Shown: positions 62,489 through 64,000 of the stretch, in pieces
How the letters are laid out: each line of letters opens with the position of its first letter
How positions within the stretch are numbered: position 1 is the first letter of the stretch
Assembly (NCBI RefSeq): GCF_030376605.1
Contig: NZ_JARRAE010000001.1
Span: forward strand, 186,001 to 250,000
Length of the DNA: 64,000 nt
Origin: Pseudochrobactrum sp. sp1633
Lineage (GTDB): Bacteria > Pseudomonadota > Alphaproteobacteria > Rhizobiales > Rhizobiaceae
Direction: 5' to 3'
The notes under the pieces: generated by a model
Told to the model about the DNA's origin: nothing
The model's database searches: none
The model's input: only the letters and a program-made list of their open reading frames with translations
Translations under genes and position numbers: made by a program

Positions 62489-62959
62489 TTATTCGATGAC
62501 GATAAGCGGTTCGCCGAATTCAACCGGCTGGCTGTCGCTCACGAGAATAGCAGTCACAGTACCTGCACGCGGAGCGGCAATCTGGTTCATGGTTTTCATC
62601 GCTTCGATGATCAGAACAGTCTGGCCTTCTTTAACATTCTGGCCGACTTCCACGAACTGCTTGGCACCTGGTGCAGGTGACAGATAGGCAGTACCAACCA
62701 TTGGTGAAGGCACTGCATTTTTGGATTTGTCAGCTGCTTTTGGTGCTTCTGCCGCAGGTGCTGCTGCTACCGGAGCTGCCGCTGCAACCGGTGCCGGTGC
62801 GAAATACTGCTGCGCTGCTGCCTGCACAGTGATGTTGCGCGAAACGCGAATGCGCAGATCATCCTGTTCAACTTCAATTTCTGTCAGATCGGTATCTTTG
62901 AGAATATTCGCGAGATCGCGAATGATCGCCTGATCGATACCGGAGCTTTTATTCGTCAT
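62489..62959 (-). CDS. accB: Biotin carboxyl carrier protein of acetyl-CoA carboxylase
   Basis: A 156-residue carrier. The biotinylated Lys is Lys122 in EAMKTMN. The N-terminal helix domain (1-45) is joined by an Ala/Pro-rich linker (about 55-80) to the biotinyl domain (about 82-156). It carries carboxybiotin between AccC and the transferase AccAD. It lies between aroQ and accC, the common order in proteobacteria. Confidence 0.97.
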   Translation of the reverse strand: MTNKSSGIDQAIIRDLANILKDTDLTEIEVEQDDLRIRVSRNITVQAAAQQYFAPAPVAAAAPVAAAPAAEAPKAADKSKNAVPSPMVGTAYLSPAPGAKQFVEVGQNVKEGQTVLIIEAMKTMNQIAAPRAGTVTAILVSDSQPVEFGEPLIVIE

Positions 62960-62999
62960 GGGTCTGGCCCCTTTACCGCTGATATGGTGTTGTTTGTTT

Positions 63000-63044
63000 T
63001 AAAGCATATTCCGATCGGATAAAATCAGATCGGAATATGCTTTA
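63000..63044. other. Perfect 17-bp intergenic hairpin between aroQ and accB
   Basis: Arms TAAAGCATATTCCGATC and its exact complement with an 11-base loop GGATAAAATCA. T-rich sequence (TGTTTTTG) follows only on the plus strand, opposite to the genes. Same geometry as the hairpin at 63720-63764. Confidence 0.8.
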
Positions 63045-63180
63045 TGTTTTTGTCTTGGCGCAGTAACAGGCGAAAAACGGGTTTTCACTTTTGTTTTAAC
63101 TGCTCTGAAGCATATGCCTGACGATCAGGGCTTTATATGCTGGTTTATACTGAGTGGCATAATCCACTCTGAAAATCCGG

Positions 63181-63630
63181 TCAACTTTCGCTATTCTTAG
63201 GATAGCCGGCCAAAGCCCGCAGCCCCATCAAATAGCCGTCTGCACCGAAACCGCATAAGACAGCTTTGGCAACCGGCGAGACGAAAGATTTGTGACGAAA
63301 CTCTTCACGGGCATGAATATTGGAGAGGTGAACCTCAACAACAGTCACCTGCGCAGCACGAATGGCATCAAGCAGCGCAATGGATGTATGCGTATAGGCT
63401 GCCGGATTGATGAGAATATGTGCTCTTTTCTCACCGGCTTCCTGAATCCATGAAACAAGATCACCTTCATGATTGGACTGGCGAAAGTCGATTTCAACGC
63501 CGAGGCGTTCAGCTTCTTTCCGGCAATTTGCAGCAATGTCATCAAGCGTGACCGACCCGTAAATTGCCGGTTCTCTTTTACCGAGCATATTCAGGTTCGG
63601 GCCGTTCAGAATGAATATCATTTGTGCCAT
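63181..63630 (-). CDS. aroQ: Type II 3-dehydroquinate dehydratase
   Basis: A 149-residue flavodoxin-fold enzyme of the shikimate pathway (3-dehydroquinate to 3-dehydroshikimate). The [17 protein letters not shown] segment holds the catalytic Arg and Tyr, [10 protein letters not shown] the substrate loop, and [14 protein letters not shown] the catalytic His. The ATG at 63630 is used; a second at 63621 is possible. It heads the aroQ-accB-accC-aat run, with strong hairpins on both sides. Confidence 0.96.
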   Translation of the reverse strand: MAQMIFILNGPNLNMLGKREPAIYGSVTLDDIAANCRKEAERLGVEIDFRQSNHEGDLVSWIQEAGEKRAHILINPAAYTHTSIALLDAIRAAQVTVVEVHLSNIHAREEFRHKSFVSPVAKAVLCGFGADGYLMGLRALAGYPKNSES

Positions 63631-63719
63631 AGAGTGCGCTGTCGCTTTACAGTTCCGTTATATTCATGAATTCAGGTGATCTGAAGACTTTGTCTCTTCC
63701 CATATAATGGGGAATCCGT

Positions 63720-63764
63720 TGAGGTTAAAGCCTGTAAATCATATCCGTACAGGCTTTAACCTCA
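63720..63764. other. Perfect 17-bp intergenic hairpin between the DsbA-like gene and aroQ
   Basis: Arms TGAGGTTAAAGCCTGTA and its exact complement with an 11-base loop AATCATATCCG. TTTTTA follows on the plus strand only. It lies 46 bases past the stop of the DsbA-like gene. Confidence 0.8.
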
Positions 63765-63809
63765 TTTTTAGGCACTAAATTCAAATTTTATAGATAAAAT
63801 TATGGCGTT

Positions 63810-64000
63810 TTATTTTGTGGCCGCCTTTAACTCACGCTGTTCTGCGATTTTTGCACTCAGCGCATCAAGCCCGACAGCTCCCGGAACCAGCTCTTCGCCG
63901 ATAATGTAAGACGGTGTGCCGGAGATATTCAGCGCCTGTGCAATGTTATATGCGCTCTGGAAAGAGGTGACGACCTCTTTGCTTTTCATCAGCTCACGCA
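63810..64000 (-). CDS. DsbA-family thiol oxidoreductase (5' end outside window)
   Basis: The last 62 codons of a minus-strand gene that starts past base 64000. The segment NISGTPSYIIGEELVPGAVG is the cis-Pro loop region and C-terminal strand of DsbA-like disulfide oxidoreductases (FrnE/DsbG-like or Com1-like), which act in the periplasm. The CxxC site is not in the window. A DsbA-like gene upstream of aroQ is usual in Brucella relatives. Confidence 0.85.
   Translation of the reverse strand, partial: RELMKSKEVVTSFQSAYNIAQALNISGTPSYIIGEELVPGAVGLDALSAKIAEQRELKAATK

Overview
This window is a stretch of core chromosome from an alphaproteobacterium of the order Hyphomicrobiales (Rhizobiales), most like the Brucella/Ochrobactrum/Pseudochrobactrum group. 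Evidence: the six-gene-type acpXL-fabF-fabF-adh-lpxXL cluster for very-long-chain acylation of lipid A, ExoR, a block dgt-argS-SPOR-nagZ-scpA-scpB-tatABC-serS-pcm, a fused SecDF with yajC, and NDUFA12/DUF2155/aat/accC/accB/aroQ. Base composition looks close to even by eye, lower than I expect for Brucella, so a lower-GC relative such as Pseudochrobactrum is a guess, not a result. I see no insertion sequence, prophage, plasmid function or CRISPR array; both ends of the window cut through genes.

Layout. 1-3.6 kb: end of an HpcH/HpaI aldolase, an RBBP9-type hydrolase, a small membrane protein, a small secreted SH3-like protein and a VOC protein. 3.8-11.1 kb, minus strand: purB, rpe, then lpxXL, adh2XL, two FabF-type synthases and acpXL. 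11.5-16.3 kb, plus: AEC transporter, gabD, a 2H-phosphoesterase-like protein (DUF1045) and phnM. 16.5-24.6 kb: dusA, a retropepsin-like protease, cobT, an Lrp regulator, UDG-like and SNase-like proteins, exoR, xthA and erpA. 24.8-40.4 kb, plus: the dgt to nlpD-like block. 40.5-49.9 kb: DUF815 ATPase, yajC, secDF, two proteins of the families of the mitochondrial complex I assembly factors NDUFAF3 and NDUFAF6, trmFO, a DUF1127 gene with a hairpin array, and a sterol-desaturase-family protein. 50-64 kb: DUF2157/GDYXXLXY pair, tRNA-Leu(UAG), a Tat-exported amidohydrolase, tig, gatB, two GNATs, NDUFA12, DUF2155, then aat, accC, accB, aroQ and a DsbA-like protein on the minus strand.

How the genes work together. 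Envelope building and export dominate: lipid A acylation, peptidoglycan recycling (nagZ), the SPOR and LysM/M23 division-type proteins, Sec (yajC, secDF), Tat (tatABC, with a likely Tat substrate in the same window) and ExoR, which in relatives restrains the envelope two-component system. A second theme is complex I (NDUFA12, NDUFAF3-like, NDUFAF6-like). The rest is housekeeping for translation, nucleotides, fatty acids and DNA.

Most interesting: a minus-strand RNA segment directly downstream of a 50-residue DUF1127 gene (47573-48045) whose hairpin loops repeatedly show CCUCCUCCC, the anti-Shine-Dalgarno motif of the CcsR/alpha-r14 small RNAs; a tandem pair of hairpins with a compensatory base-pair change sitting where a fabZ gene is expected; and two intergenic hairpins of equal geometry (17-bp stem, 11-nt loop) flanking aroQ. 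Two genes normally found in these neighbourhoods in relatives, fabZXL and surE, are missing here.
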